The translations under genes and the position numbers were made by a program. Positions 7,994-16,203 of a stretch of 39,695 nt of DNA are shown piece by piece (the first letter of the stretch is position 1; the number at the start of each line of letters is the position of its first letter). The notes under the pieces were generated by a model that did no database searches, had not been told where the DNA came from, and saw nothing but the letters and a program-made list of their open reading frames with translations. Origin of the DNA: Anaerolineae bacterium (GTDB lineage: Bacteria > Chloroflexota > Anaerolineae > Promineifilales > Promineifilaceae); assembly GCA_019637635.1 (NCBI GenBank), contig JAHBVI010000059.1, forward strand, positions 1-39,695, read 5' to 3'.

Positions 7994-8060
7994 GATCCGT
8001 AATCGGTTATCCGTAATCGGTTCACGGTTTACGGTTTACGGCTCACGGCTCACGGATTAC
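7994..8060. repeat. Array of CCGTAATCGG / CACGGTTTACGG words
   Basis: Two near-identical CCGTAATCGGTT words are followed by two GGTTTACGG and two CTCACGG words. The array ends with CGGATTACG, which partly inverts the first words. It fills the gap between the metal regulator's upstream region and the peptidase stop codon at 8057-8059. Confidence 0.5.
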
Positions 8061-9796
8061 GCTAACGCCGCCTCTAGCGTCTCAATTTCCTGTTCTACCA
8101 GCCCAATCAGTTCCGTGAGCATGGGCGTGTCAAATCGGAATTCAGCGCCGGCGGCGGCGAATAAGGCTGGTAGCGTCTGTGTGCCGCCCAGTGAGAGGGC
8201 ATGGCGATAGGCGGCCAAGGCGGCGTTGTGGTCCCGACGGCCGTTGCGCCATACCTGCATCGCCCCCACCGAAGCCATGCCATATTCAATGTAGTAAAAC
8301 GGGGAACCAAAGATGTGGGGCTTACGGTGCCAACCGCTCCGGCGCACTTCTTCATACCCCGTCCAATCCATGTCCGGGATAAACCGCTGCCATTGCGCGT
8401 CCCAGGCCGCGTCACAATGTGCCGGGTCGAGTGCCTCTTCCGGGTGGGTATAGACCCAGTGTTGGAACGTATCCACCACCGCCATGTAGGGCAAAAAGGT
8501 GATGATATTCTCCAGGTGTTCCAGGCGGGCGCGGGCAGCGTCCGTCTCCGTATAAAAACCGCCATTAGCCTGTGTCAGGTTGGGCGCTGCCAGTAACTCC
8601 ATGGCCATCGAGGCAACTTCGCAGAATTCCATAGGCGCGTCCATCTGCCAGACCAGCGGCAATTGCACCGTCTCAAAGGCGTGGAAGGCGTGTCCGGCTT
8701 CGTGCAGGAGTGTCTGCACGTCATCGTGCATTCCAGTACCGTTCATAAAGATAAACGGCCGTCGCCGCACCGGCAGCGTACTACAATAACCGCCCAATGC
8801 CTTGCCGGGGCGGGTATCCAGGTCTAACAACCCTTCTTCGGCCATTGTGGCAAAATAACGCCCCAACTCCACATCCAGCCGATTGAACATATTCAGCCCA
8901 CCCTGAATCAACTCATCTTGGTTTTTGTAGGGATGGAGGGCAGCGTCATCCACTGTATCTACCAATAAACTGCGCTCAGGAATCCAGTCATACGGACGTA
9001 TGCTCTCATACCCCAATCGTTCCCGTCGTTTAGCCAGGATTCGCCGTGTGGCCGGCACAGCCACCGCTTCAATCGCGTTGTGAAAAATGGCGCAATCTTC
9101 CGGCGTATAATCAAAACGTCCCCGCGCCCGGAAAGCGTAGGCCCGATAATCAGGCAGCCAGGCATTGACCGCGATTTGCTGACGTAACTGGAGCATCTTG
9201 ACATAAATTTGGTTCAGGTTTTCTCGCTGTTCTAGCCATAACGCCGACATCACGTCCCAGGCGCGCTGCCGGGTGTCCCGGTTTTTATCTTTCAGAAACA
9301 CGGCAAGCTGGCTCAAATTCTTCTCTTCGCCATCCCAGTTGGCTTGCATGGCCCCCGTAATCTTGTCGTATTCATTGTCCAGCTTGCTTACCTCGGTTTG
9401 CAGGGGGATATTTTCCTCGCGGTATAAGTCGGCTTCATTGCGCAAATTGCGCAAGACCAGCTCCATACCGGGTATGCCTAAATCGGCCGGTTCCAATGCC
9501 AGCAGCCGCTCTTTAAGGGCCTGATCCGCCATTTGCGCCGGCGGCACGACGTGGTTGATCAGGTCGAGGAAGGTCTGTTCTTTTTCCGCATCGGTGGTGT
9601 CCAGCGATTTTTCAATGTAGACCCAGGTGACCGTTTCCCAGACCAGGCGGCTGAGATCAGACCAATAGGTTAGCCATTCGTGAACATTTTGTTGCGTGAG
9701 TGGGTATTCTTGCAGGGCGGTGAAATAGGGGGCAAATGAGTCCCAACGATGAGGGTCAATATTTTCAATGGAAGTAGGAAGGGTGGGTAAAGTCAC
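8057..9796 (-). CDS. M3-family oligoendopeptidase (PepF-like)
   Basis: This is a 579-residue zinc metallopeptidase that cleaves short peptides in the cytoplasm. The active site HEAGHAFHAFE (first His near residue 364) has the HExxH signature, with the third ligand expected in the downstream MEFCEVASMAMELL segment. There is no signal peptide. The length matches M3B oligoendopeptidases. The start codon is GTG (9794-9796), preceded by GGAG at about 9 bases. A short GCGCGATT hairpin (9814-9840) lies just upstream and recurs before another gene at 37622-37646. Confidence 0.9.
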   Translation of the reverse strand: MTLPTLPTSIENIDPHRWDSFAPYFTALQEYPLTQQNVHEWLTYWSDLSRLVWETVTWVYIEKSLDTTDAEKEQTFLDLINHVVPPAQMADQALKERLLALEPADLGIPGMELVLRNLRNEADLYREENIPLQTEVSKLDNEYDKITGAMQANWDGEEKNLSQLAVFLKDKNRDTRQRAWDVMSALWLEQRENLNQIYVKMLQLRQQIAVNAWLPDYRAYAFRARGRFDYTPEDCAIFHNAIEAVAVPATRRILAKRRERLGYESIRPYDWIPERSLLVDTVDDAALHPYKNQDELIQGGLNMFNRLDVELGRYFATMAEEGLLDLDTRPGKALGGYCSTLPVRRRPFIFMNGTGMHDDVQTLLHEAGHAFHAFETVQLPLVWQMDAPMEFCEVASMAMELLAAPNLTQANGGFYTETDAARARLEHLENIITFLPYMAVVDTFQHWVYTHPEEALDPAHCDAAWDAQWQRFIPDMDWTGYEEVRRSGWHRKPHIFGSPFYYIEYGMASVGAMQVWRNGRRDHNAALAAYRHALSLGGTQTLPALFAAAGAEFRFDTPMLTELIGLVEQEIETLEAALA

Positions 9797-9813
9797 GCGG
9801 TTGCTCCTAAAAT

Positions 9814-9840
9814 GTAGCGCGATTTGACCAATCGCGTTAC
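9814..9840. repeat. GCGCGATT hairpin, copy 1
   Basis: GTAGCGCGATT (9814-9824) pairs with AATCGCGTTAC (9830-9840) with one mismatch. The same sequence forms a hairpin at 37622-37646. Both lie immediately upstream of a minus-strand gene. Confidence 0.7.
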
Positions 9841-9886
9841 AGCCAGATACAAAAATGCCCTTGCTCAGGCAAGGGCGGGTTTAAGA

Positions 9887-9957
<71 letters not shown>

Positions 9958-9967
9958 GTAAATGCAA

Positions 9968-9990
9968 CCGGCAGGCTGGGCGCCTGCCGG
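9968..9990. repeat. 8-bp hairpin between tRNA-Cys and tRNA-Gly
   Basis: CCGGCAGG (9968-9975) and CCTGCCGG (9983-9990) pair perfectly around CTGGGCG. It could be a processing or pausing hairpin within a tRNA transcript. Confidence 0.5.
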
Positions 9991-10000
9991 GTTGTGCGAG

Positions 10001-10072
<72 letters not shown>

Positions 10073-10097
10073 CTATGGTGGGTTAAAGTAACCCCAA

Positions 10098-10170
10098 TGC
10101 CAGGACCCAGACTCGAACTGGGGACACCTGCATTTTCAGTGCAGTGCTCTACCAACTGAGCTATCCCGGC
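10098..10170 (-). tRNA. tRNA-Phe (GAA)
   Basis: The 73-base cloverleaf has acceptor GCCGGGA paired with TCCTGGC (one G-U), D-arm GCTCAGTTGGTAGAGC, anticodon loop CTGAAAA with GAA (complement of 10135-10137) and T-arm CCCAGTTCGAGTCTGGG. It is probably first in the tRNA transcript. Confidence 0.95.
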
Positions 10171-10264
10171 CAGCCCAGGTTGTTAATGACGACCGGGATT
10201 CTATCCAAACGGGTGGGGGCTGTCAAGTCTTGCGCCGCCGCCGGAAGGGGATAAACTAACCGGT

Positions 10265-10360
10265 GGGAGTGGTTGTGTCCCGGTGGGCGCCCCAGTCTTC
10301 AAAACTGGTGGCCGGTTGCGCCGAGCAAGCGGCGGTGGGTTCGACTCCCATCCATTCCCG
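10265..10360 (+). tRNA. selC: tRNA-Sec (UCA), selenocysteine tRNA
   Basis: The 96-base RNA has the special form of bacterial tRNA-Sec. An 8-bp acceptor stem GGGAGTGG (10265-10272) pairs with CCATTCCC (10352-10359) and is followed by discriminator G. The anticodon stem CCAGT/ACTGG carries loop CTTCAAA, with anticodon TCA at 10299-10301. The long variable arm runs GCCG-G-TTGC, loop GCCGA, GCAA-G-CGGC. The T-arm is GTGGG-TTCGACT-CCCAT, with the same closing G-U as the E. coli molecule. Acceptor and T stems total 8+5 bp. It is read toward the 3' end of the aldo/keto reductase gene. No selA, selB or selD gene is in the window. CCA is not encoded. Confidence 0.95.
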
Positions 10361-10388
10361 TATCTGCCTGGCCTTTAACCCCGTCAGG

Positions 10389-11342
10389 TTATGAAACGAA
10401 ATCCGCACCTGGTTCAAAATGCTCTGGCCGGCCAGAGGGCCAGGTGGCATTGGCAACGGGCGCTAAAATGGACAAGACGGCCGTGAGCAATGCCGCGTCC
10501 GGTTCTTGTTCCAGCAGCAACAGGCTTTGCCGTAGTTCCGCTTCGGTGCGTGTGCCCAGCAGGGTCACGTCTACCTCTGGGTTTTGCAGCGCAAACTGGA
10601 TCGCCAGTTCGGCAATCGGTCTGCCGTGTTGGCGGCAATAAACGGCCGCTTCCGCCGCCGCAGCCTTGACGCGCGCCGCTGCCGGATGCCAGGGCTGCGG
10701 CCCCTGGTCGGTCAGCAGCCCCATGTTGGTGACGGAGGCGTTGATCAAACCCATACCTTTTGCTTTGACGGCCGGGGCCAGTTCGTTATTCAAGGTCTGG
10801 TTGAGCAGGTTGTAATGGCTGTAAGAGAGGGTAACGTCCAGCGCCTGCGTCTCCACCATCTCGCGCAGCAACGGCAGAGGGAAGCCGGTGACGCCAATAA
10901 AACGCACTTTGCCGTCGGCTTTGAGTTTATGCAGCGCCGGTATGGCTTCGTTGACTATCTGAGCCTTGTCGGCAAATTCAATGTCGTGCAACTGGTAAAC
11001 ATCAATCCACTCCGTTTGCAGCCGCTCCAGGCTGGCCTCGCACATGCGTAGAATCCCCTGAAACGAAAAGTCGAACTCGTCCCGGTCAATGCGCCCCCCC
11101 TTTGTCGCCAGCACAATGTGATCGCGGCGGCCAACCAGGGCTTTGCCCAGGCGTTTTTCGGAGAGGGTACGGCCGTAATAAGGCGAGGTGTCAAAAAAAG
11201 TGATGCCGCTGTCTACGGCCGTGTGCACCGCCCGTATCGCCTCCCGGTCGTCAATGTCGCCGTATTGGTTGCCCAACGGCGCGCAGCCAAAACCCAGTTT
11301 GGAGACGGTGAGGCCGGTTTTGCCAAGTGGGTAGTAGAGCAT
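10389..11342 (-). CDS. Aldo/keto reductase, probable L-fucose (or L-galactose/D-threo-aldose) 1-dehydrogenase
   Basis: The 317-residue cytoplasmic NAD(P) oxidoreductase has the AKR tetrad: Asp and Tyr in FFDTSPYYGRTLSE, Lys in LATKGG and His in YQLHD. The opening (LGKTGLTVSKLGFGCAPLG) and the SEKRLGKAL segment resemble L-galactose dehydrogenase / D-threo-aldose 1-dehydrogenase. In this locus it would oxidise L-fucose to L-fuconolactone, the substrate of the adjacent lactonase. The frame is open to 11399, but the extra residues are translated repeat sequence (11346-11414), so ATG 11342 is preferred. It lacks a clear Shine-Dalgarno, perhaps because the hairpin sits directly in front. It is the last gene of the catabolic locus. 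Confidence 0.8.
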   Translation of the reverse strand: MLYYPLGKTGLTVSKLGFGCAPLGNQYGDIDDREAIRAVHTAVDSGITFFDTSPYYGRTLSEKRLGKALVGRRDHIVLATKGGRIDRDEFDFSFQGILRMCEASLERLQTEWIDVYQLHDIEFADKAQIVNEAIPALHKLKADGKVRFIGVTGFPLPLLREMVETQALDVTLSYSHYNLLNQTLNNELAPAVKAKGMGLINASVTNMGLLTDQGPQPWHPAAARVKAAAAEAAVYCRQHGRPIAELAIQFALQNPEVDVTLLGTRTEAELRQSLLLLEQEPDAALLTAVLSILAPVANATWPSGRPEHFEPGADFVS

Positions 11343-11345
11343 GAT

Positions 11346-11414
11346 GCGTGACGAGTGATGGGTGACGAGTGACGAGTGACGGGTGAAATCACTCGTCACT
11401 CGTCACTCGTCACG
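11346..11414. repeat. GTGACGAGT word array forming a long hairpin
   Basis: Several copies of GTGACGAGT on the left (from 11346) face three copies of its complement ACTCGTCAC on the right (to 11414), around GGGTGAAA. It fills the whole space between the lactonase stop and the reductase start. The same words form the hairpin at 16156-16193. Confidence 0.75.
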
Positions 11415-12266
11415 CTAAAGTGAAAGCCTGTAAAAAGCCCTGGCGTTTTCGTAAAAAATACGGCCCATTTCCGCTTCATTCAAATGGTTGAGGGTGGTCA
11501 CGGCCGTCTGCACCCATCGCCCATAATCCGCTGCCAGTTCGCAAACGGGCCAGTCGCCGCCAAACAGCAGCCGCTCCGGGCCAAAGACGGCCAGTGCGTG
11601 GGCAATGTACGGTTGTAAATCGGCTGCTGTCCAGTGCTGCCAGTCCGCTTCGGTGACCAGACCGGATAATTTGCAACAGACATTGGGCAAGGCGGCCAAT
11701 TGGGCCAGGTTCGTGGCCCAGGGTTCCATTAAATGTGCTTTGATGTCTGGCTTACCAAAATGATCCAAAACAAAACGCACCTGGGGGCACTGTTTGACCA
11801 GGGCAATCGCTGCCTCCAGTTGATGGTGGCGGATGCAGATGTCAAAGGAGAGGTCAAAGTCGGCCAGCGCTTGCACGCCGCGCACAAAATGGGGTTTGGT
11901 GGCAAAGGCGGTCGGCTCATCCTGAAGCAGACGGCGCACCCCTTTAACCAGGGGATATTGGCGCAGTTGGGAGAGGTAGTTCACGGCCGTTTCACCCTGC
12001 TCTAACGGGGCAAAAGCGACGATACCCTGAATGCGCGGTTCTGCCTGCGCCAGCTCGGAAACCCAGGCCACTTCGCCCAGGCCATCGGCGGCCACACAAT
12101 CCGCCTGCACAAAGACAATACTGACCAGAGGAAATCCCTCTGCTGCCCGCGCCAGATCAGCCGGTTCATACGGCCGATTGATCGCCGGCACACTGGCCAG
12201 CCACTGATAACGAAGGTGATCCGGCTGCCAGAAATGAATGTGGCTATCTATCAGTCGTTTGATCAT
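11415..12266 (-). CDS. Amidohydrolase-family L-fuconolactonase
   Basis: The 283-residue protein of the COG3618 amidohydrolase group would hydrolyse L-fucono-lactone to L-fuconate. It begins with the metal-binding HxH (MIKRLIDSHIHFWQPD). It also has ICIRHHQLEAA (about residues 145-155), VLDHFGKPDIK (His and Asp, about 168-176) and FGGDWPV with the catalytic Asp (about 240-246), all typical of the lactonase group. It sits between the mutarotase and the aldo/keto reductase, which gives the substrate assignment. The related 2-pyrone-4,6-dicarboxylate hydrolases are less likely in this setting. Confidence 0.85.
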   Translation of the reverse strand: MIKRLIDSHIHFWQPDHLRYQWLASVPAINRPYEPADLARAAEGFPLVSIVFVQADCVAADGLGEVAWVSELAQAEPRIQGIVAFAPLEQGETAVNYLSQLRQYPLVKGVRRLLQDEPTAFATKPHFVRGVQALADFDLSFDICIRHHQLEAAIALVKQCPQVRFVLDHFGKPDIKAHLMEPWATNLAQLAALPNVCCKLSGLVTEADWQHWTAADLQPYIAHALAVFGPERLLFGGDWPVCELAADYGRWVQTAVTTLNHLNEAEMGRIFYENARAFYRLSL

Positions 12267-12332
12267 ACGTAAGCATTCACTAATTTTGTAATTGGGTAAT
12301 TGAGTGATTGAGTGATTGGCTGCTTCAATTAC

Positions 12333-12779
12333 CTAATACACAATCTCGGAAACCGGCGTGACGCCTTTTTTGAGGATGATGTTGGCATATTTGCGCGTGT
12401 CGCCGGTCATAACTACCGCAAAGGCGGTCTTGGCCCGCTCGTAAAAGGCGAAACGTTCGATAAAGTGGATGGGCGGCGTGCCAGGGCTGTGGTCATCGAG
12501 CAAGGTCTGGTAAGAGGCGGCAACGGCGGGATCGGCCGTGTCATGTGCCATTGGTGCCATCATCACCACCGGATCAGGCACGTAGCTGTCGAGGGCAAAG
12601 AGGGGCAGGATAGCACCTAACAAGTCGTCAATCGGCAAACCGTCAGCACGGATGACCAGCGGATGAACAGAGTGGCCGGGAAAGTGGGCGTCGGCCAGCA
12701 CAATTTCGTCGCCATGCCCCATCCGGTAAAGGATGGCGAGTAGTTCCGGGCTGAAAAGGGGAGAGATGCCTTTTAACAA
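12333..12779 (-). CDS. fucU: FucU/RbsD-family L-fucose mutarotase
   Basis: The 148-residue protein has the FucU signature: an early His (GHGDEIVLADAHFPGHS, about residues 22-38) and a C-terminal YANIILKKGV segment (about 130-140). It interconverts alpha and beta L-fucose, supplying the anomer for the dehydrogenase. The start codon appears to be TTG (12777-12779), because a stop lies four codons upstream in frame and no ATG is available. No Shine-Dalgarno is visible. The 19-bp hairpin at 12791-12848 lies directly upstream. Confidence 0.85.
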   Translation of the reverse strand: MLKGISPLFSPELLAILYRMGHGDEIVLADAHFPGHSVHPLVIRADGLPIDDLLGAILPLFALDSYVPDPVVMMAPMAHDTADPAVAASYQTLLDDHSPGTPPIHFIERFAFYERAKTAFAVVMTGDTRKYANIILKKGVTPVSEIVY

Positions 12780-12790
12780 GAGAGTTAACT

Positions 12791-12848
12791 ATCAAAGATT
12801 ACGCAGATTTCACCGATTTTTATCTGCGCAATCTGCGTAATCTTTGAT
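12791..12848. repeat. Perfect 19-bp inverted repeat (AAAGATTACGCAGATT family)
   Basis: Arms 12791-12809 and 12830-12848 are exact complements. The left arm recurs as a 20-base match at 15108-15127, without its partner. It separates the fuconate dehydratase and mutarotase genes. Confidence 0.8.
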
Positions 12849-12863
12849 TATTTTCTGTCCCCA

Positions 12864-14156
12864 TTATTGCCAGGCACGGCCGTTGGGGAATTCGTAGTGG
12901 GCCAGGCTTTCCGGGTGCATGGTGATGCTGTAGCCGGGGGTGGTGGGGGGCAGGTAACGGCCGTTGCGAACCACCACCGGGTCCACAAAATGCTCATGCA
13001 AATGGTCCACATATTCCACAATGCGATCTTCCAGCGACGCGCTGATGTAGATGTAGTCAATCATCGCCAGGTGCTGCACATATTCACAAAGACCCACGCC
13101 GCCCGCATGGGGGCAAACGGGGACGCCAAACTTGGCCGCCATCAGCATCACGGCCAGCACCTCATTAACCCCGCCTAAACGGCAGCTATCAATCTGGCAA
13201 AAGCGAATAGCCTCCGCCTGTAACAACTGCTTAAAGAGGACGCGGTTCTGGCAATGTTCGCCCGTAGCCACGCCGATGGGAGCCACAGCGCGGGCAATGC
13301 GCGCATGCCCCAACACGTCATCCGGGCTGGTTGGTTCTTCAATCCACCAGGGGTTAAATTCCGCCAGGTGGCTCATCCATTCAATCGCCTGATCAACGTC
13401 CCAGACCTGGTTGGCGTCCACCATCAGCTTGCGCTCGTCACCAATTTCGCGGCGAATCAGGCGGGCGCGGCGGATGTCGTCGGCCAGGTCCCGGCCAACC
13501 TTGATTTTGAAATGGTTCCAGCCCTCAGCCACCCCTTCGCGGCAGAGGGCGGCTATCTTTTCATCGGAGTAGCCGAGCCAGCCGGCCGAGGTGGTATACG
13601 CCGGGTAGCCCTCTGCTTCCAAATAGGCAATCCGTTCGGCTTTGCCGGCTTCATTGGCCTGCAATAGGGTTAGGGCTTCGGCCGGGGTGATGGCGTCGGT
13701 GATATAGCGAAAATCAATGCAGCGCACGAACTGTTCAGGCGACATGTCCGCCACCAGCCGCCAGAGGGGTTTGCCCTCCGCTTTGGCATACAGGTCCCAC
13801 ACGGCATTGACCACGGCCGCCGTGGCCAGATGAATGACGCCCTTCTCCGGCCCCACCCAGCGTAACTGGCTGTCGCCGGTCATCATGCGCCAGAACGCGC
13901 CCATATCGGCCGTAAACGATGCCAGCGTTTTGCCCACCACCAGCGGGGCCAGCGCGTGGCAGGCGGCCACGCACAGTTCGGTGCCCCGGCCAATGGTAAA
14001 GGTCAGCCCGTGCCCCTCCAGGCCGCTATCCGTATGCAAGACGACGTAAGCGGCCGAGTAGTCGGGATCTGGGTGCATGGCATCGGAACCATCCAACGCC
14101 TGGGAAGTAGGAAAGCGAATGTCGCGGGCAGTTAAGTGGGTAATGGTTATGGTCAT
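12864..14156 (-). CDS. L-fuconate dehydratase (enolase superfamily)
   Basis: The 430-residue enzyme removes water from L-fuconate to give 2-keto-3-deoxy-L-fuconate. Enolase-superfamily residues are visible: the K-x-K pair in HFKIKVGRDL, metal ligands Asp in LMVDANQVWD, Glu in WIEEPTSPDD and Glu in ATGEHCQNR, and the catalytic His in CPHAGGVGLCEY. The N-terminal ITHLTARDIRFPTSQALDGSDAMHPDPDYSAA type opening is characteristic of fuconate dehydratases within the superfamily. The frame is open to 14252, but that extension is a translated repeat (14167-14250), so ATG 14156 is used. Confidence 0.9.
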   Translation of the reverse strand: MTITITHLTARDIRFPTSQALDGSDAMHPDPDYSAAYVVLHTDSGLEGHGLTFTIGRGTELCVAACHALAPLVVGKTLASFTADMGAFWRMMTGDSQLRWVGPEKGVIHLATAAVVNAVWDLYAKAEGKPLWRLVADMSPEQFVRCIDFRYITDAITPAEALTLLQANEAGKAERIAYLEAEGYPAYTTSAGWLGYSDEKIAALCREGVAEGWNHFKIKVGRDLADDIRRARLIRREIGDERKLMVDANQVWDVDQAIEWMSHLAEFNPWWIEEPTSPDDVLGHARIARAVAPIGVATGEHCQNRVLFKQLLQAEAIRFCQIDSCRLGGVNEVLAVMLMAAKFGVPVCPHAGGVGLCEYVQHLAMIDYIYISASLEDRIVEYVDHLHEHFVDPVVVRNGRYLPPTTPGYSITMHPESLAHYEFPNGRAWQ

Positions 14157-14166
14157 ATGCCAGGGG

Positions 14167-14250
14167 GTCATTCCGAACGCAGTCTGCGGAGTGAGGAATC
14201 TCTTGCGATTACGTCGAAGGGATTCCTCGTCGAAGATTCCTCGGAATGAC
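14167..14250. repeat. GTCATTCCGA...TCGGAATGAC palindromic repeat, copy 1
   Basis: The 84-bp element starts with GTCATTCCGA and ends with its exact complement TCGGAATGAC. Inner copies of GAGGAATC/GATTCCTC add further pairing. A second member, 80 bp, lies at 23893-23972. Similar ends are common in repeats of several bacterial phyla. Confidence 0.8.
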
Positions 14251-14255
14251 AATTT

Positions 14256-15086
14256 TTAATCTCCGATTATTTTACACCTGTTTTCCAGCCGGCCGATCCC
14301 TTCAATCTCCACCACAATAATATCGCCGTCCTGCATGTAGACCCTGGGGTTACGGCCGAGGCCGACGCCGTGTGGGGTGCCGGTGAGGATGATGTCGCCC
14401 GGTTCCAGGGTGAAGGCTTGCGAACAAAAGGCGATCAGGTTGGCCACGGAGAAGATCATCTCGCCGGTGTGGCTGTTTTGCATCACCTGATCGTTGAGCA
14501 GGCTGCGAATGGCTAACACCTGCGGGTCGGGAATCTCGTCGGCGGTCACGAACACCGGGCCGAGCGGGCAAAAGGTATCCAGGCTTTTGCCGCGCACCCA
14601 TTGGCCGTCGCCCAACTGGATGTCGCGGGCGCTGACGTCGTTGGCGGCCGTGTAACCGGCGACATAGGTCAGTGCGTCAGTTTCCTTCACCTGGCGGCAG
14701 GTACGGCCGATAATGACAGCCAGTTCCGCTTCAAAATCTACCTCGTTAGTCAGGCCGGCCGACCAGGTGATGTCGCTGCCGGGGTGGGCAATGGTAGTGG
14801 TGAATTTGGCAAAGAGCAACGGCCGTTCCGGGACAGGCGTATTTGTTTCGCGGCAGTGATCCAGATAGTTGAGGCCGACGCAAACGATTTTGCCGGGGCG
14901 GTCAATGGGGGCGAGCAGCGTGACTGCGGCCAGGGGGATAGCGCCGTTGGCCGCCGCGGGCGGTTGTTTAGCGGCCAAAATATCTTGCCAGCTATGATTC
15001 GTTGGCCGGATGGTCTGGCCATCGAGAATGCCGTAAGCAGGCTGGCCGTTTTGGTAGCCGGGCTGGCTGAATCGAACCCACTTCAT
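14256..15086 (-). CDS. Fumarylacetoacetase-family hydrolase, probable 2,4-diketo-3-deoxy-L-fuconate hydrolase
   Basis: The 276-residue protein has the FAH fold. The N-terminal domain is about residues 1-70. The core contains VGLNYLDHCRET, the metal ligands in FEAELAVIIGR (two Glu), YTAANDVSARD with Asp, and GKSLDTFCPLGP. The C-terminus carries the turn ILTGTPHGVGLGR. In L-fucose degradation this family splits 2,4-diketo-3-deoxy-L-fuconate into pyruvate and L-lactate. AGGAG lies 9 bases upstream of the ATG. Other FAH hydrolases look alike, so the substrate is inferred from the neighbours. Confidence 0.8.
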   Translation of the reverse strand: MKWVRFSQPGYQNGQPAYGILDGQTIRPTNHSWQDILAAKQPPAAANGAIPLAAVTLLAPIDRPGKIVCVGLNYLDHCRETNTPVPERPLLFAKFTTTIAHPGSDITWSAGLTNEVDFEAELAVIIGRTCRQVKETDALTYVAGYTAANDVSARDIQLGDGQWVRGKSLDTFCPLGPVFVTADEIPDPQVLAIRSLLNDQVMQNSHTGEMIFSVANLIAFCSQAFTLEPGDIILTGTPHGVGLGRNPRVYMQDGDIIVVEIEGIGRLENRCKIIGD

Positions 15087-15107
15087 GCGTTGAATCTCCT
15101 GAAAATA

Positions 15108-15172
15108 ATCAAAGATTACGCAGATTTCGCAGATAGAATCCGCGTCATCCGCGTTCGTCCGCGTCCCATTTC
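15108..15172. repeat. ATTACGCAGATTTCGCAGAT / CCGCGTCATCCGCGT word array
   Basis: The first 20 bases match the left arm of the hairpin at 12791. They are followed by tandem CCGCGT(T/C) words. There is no strong hairpin. It lies between the SDR stop and the FAH start. Confidence 0.5.
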
Positions 15173-15176
15173 CTTT

Positions 15177-16139
15177 CTATGCCAGACGGCCGTCTGCCAA
15201 CGCCTGCCGAAAATGGGCAATCGTCTGCGCCACGCCCTCGGCCAGTGGGGTATCGGCAATATCGTCTCCTAGGAGGGCGCGCAGGGGGCCATCTTCCTGG
15301 CCTTCCGGGAAGGCCAGGGGGCGCTCCTCAAAGGTGATGCGGCCACGCGCGCCGGGTGCGGCCGCTTCAATGGCGGCCACCACGTCGCTGATATGGGCGA
15401 CGGCCCCTTTGAGATTAAAGACCGCGGCGCCCTGGAAAGGGGTGCGGGCGGCCTGGATGAAAATTTTGGCTACGTCGTCGGCGTATTGGAAGCCGTTGGT
15501 GCCGCCAAAGGAGATGTGATAGCTTTCGCCCCTGGCGGCGGCCAGCATTGCCTGGGTGGGGGTGGAGGTCATGCCCTGGTCACGGCCGGGGCCGTAGATG
15601 GTGTACGGCCGTAAGCCAATGCTGGCCACGCCGTCATCCTGCCAGTAGATACGGGCCGTGCCTTCGTTGGCCTGCTTGTAGACGCCATAATGGGTGTGCG
15701 GGTGCAAAGGAGCGTCGGGTGGCAGGAGGGGGGTGGGGTATTCTTCGGAACGGCCGTAGACGGCCACGCTGCTGGCATACACAACCTGGCGCAGACCGGC
15801 CTTTTTGGCTGCTTCAAAGACGTTGACCGTGCCCACCACATTGACGACCGCGCCCAACGGGGGATTGGCCCGGCAAAAGGGAACTTGCAGCGCCGCCAGG
15901 TGAATGAGGTGGGTGGTCCCGGAATCGGCGACGATCTGGGAGACGACGGCCGTGTCTGTAATGTCCCCATAGACAAAAGTAGCCCGGGCGATTTCGGCCG
16001 GGGTCATAATCAGTTCCAGCCGGTGGCGATCACGGCTCAGGTCAAAAACGGTTACGGGTACGCCTTCTTGCACCAGATTGCGAATGACCCAGGCGCCAAT
16101 ACAACCCATACCGCCGGTAATAAAGAAGTGTTCAGGCAT
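15177..16139 (-). CDS. Extended short-chain dehydrogenase/epimerase of the fucose locus
   Basis: The 320-residue protein has the NAD-binding motif TGGMGCIGAWVI (about residues 8-19), the acidic residue at the end of beta-2 (VFDLSRDR) and the catalytic pair Y-x-x-x-K in YGVYKQ, preceded by ASSVAVYG. This is an extended SDR (epimerase/dehydratase class). Its place inside the locus suggests it works on the sugar or an acid intermediate. It is the only candidate here for the oxidation of 2-keto-3-deoxy-L-fuconate, a step normally done by a classical SDR. An epimerase or a sugar dehydrogenase role is equally possible. AAGGAAT precedes the ATG. Confidence 0.75.
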   Translation of the reverse strand: MPEHFFITGGMGCIGAWVIRNLVQEGVPVTVFDLSRDRHRLELIMTPAEIARATFVYGDITDTAVVSQIVADSGTTHLIHLAALQVPFCRANPPLGAVVNVVGTVNVFEAAKKAGLRQVVYASSVAVYGRSEEYPTPLLPPDAPLHPHTHYGVYKQANEGTARIYWQDDGVASIGLRPYTIYGPGRDQGMTSTPTQAMLAAARGESYHISFGGTNGFQYADDVAKIFIQAARTPFQGAAVFNLKGAVAHISDVVAAIEAAAPGARGRITFEERPLAFPEGQEDGPLRALLGDDIADTPLAEGVAQTIAHFRQALADGRLA

Positions 16140-16155
16140 AATTATTCCTTGATGC

Positions 16156-16193
16156 GTGACGGGTGACGAGTGAGATCACTCGTCACCTGTCAC
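16156..16193. repeat. 18-bp near-perfect hairpin (GTGACGAGT family)
   Basis: Arms 16156-16173 and 16176-16193 pair with one mismatch and a 2-base loop. Words are shared with 11346-11414. It fills the gap between the permease stop and the SDR start. Confidence 0.7.
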
Positions 16194-16203
16194 TCGTCAC
16201 TTG

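Noticed and set aside
7994..8060. Word arrays looking like a small CRISPR array
   Set aside because: Repeat units are only 9-12 bases, there are no regular unique spacers, and no cas gene is present.
11346..11414. GTGACGAGT array as a CRISPR or iteron origin
   Set aside because: The words invert halfway to form a hairpin, and no replication gene or spacers are present. A boundary repeat is the better reading.
12867..12879. A fourth copy of the 63-bp element (TGCCAGGCACGG)
   Set aside because: Only one arm fragment is present, inside the dehydratase coding end, with no partner arm at the required distance.
14157..14252. N-terminal extension of fuconate dehydratase
   Set aside because: The extra codons are a translated palindromic repeat (14167-14250). 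The conserved protein starts at 14156.
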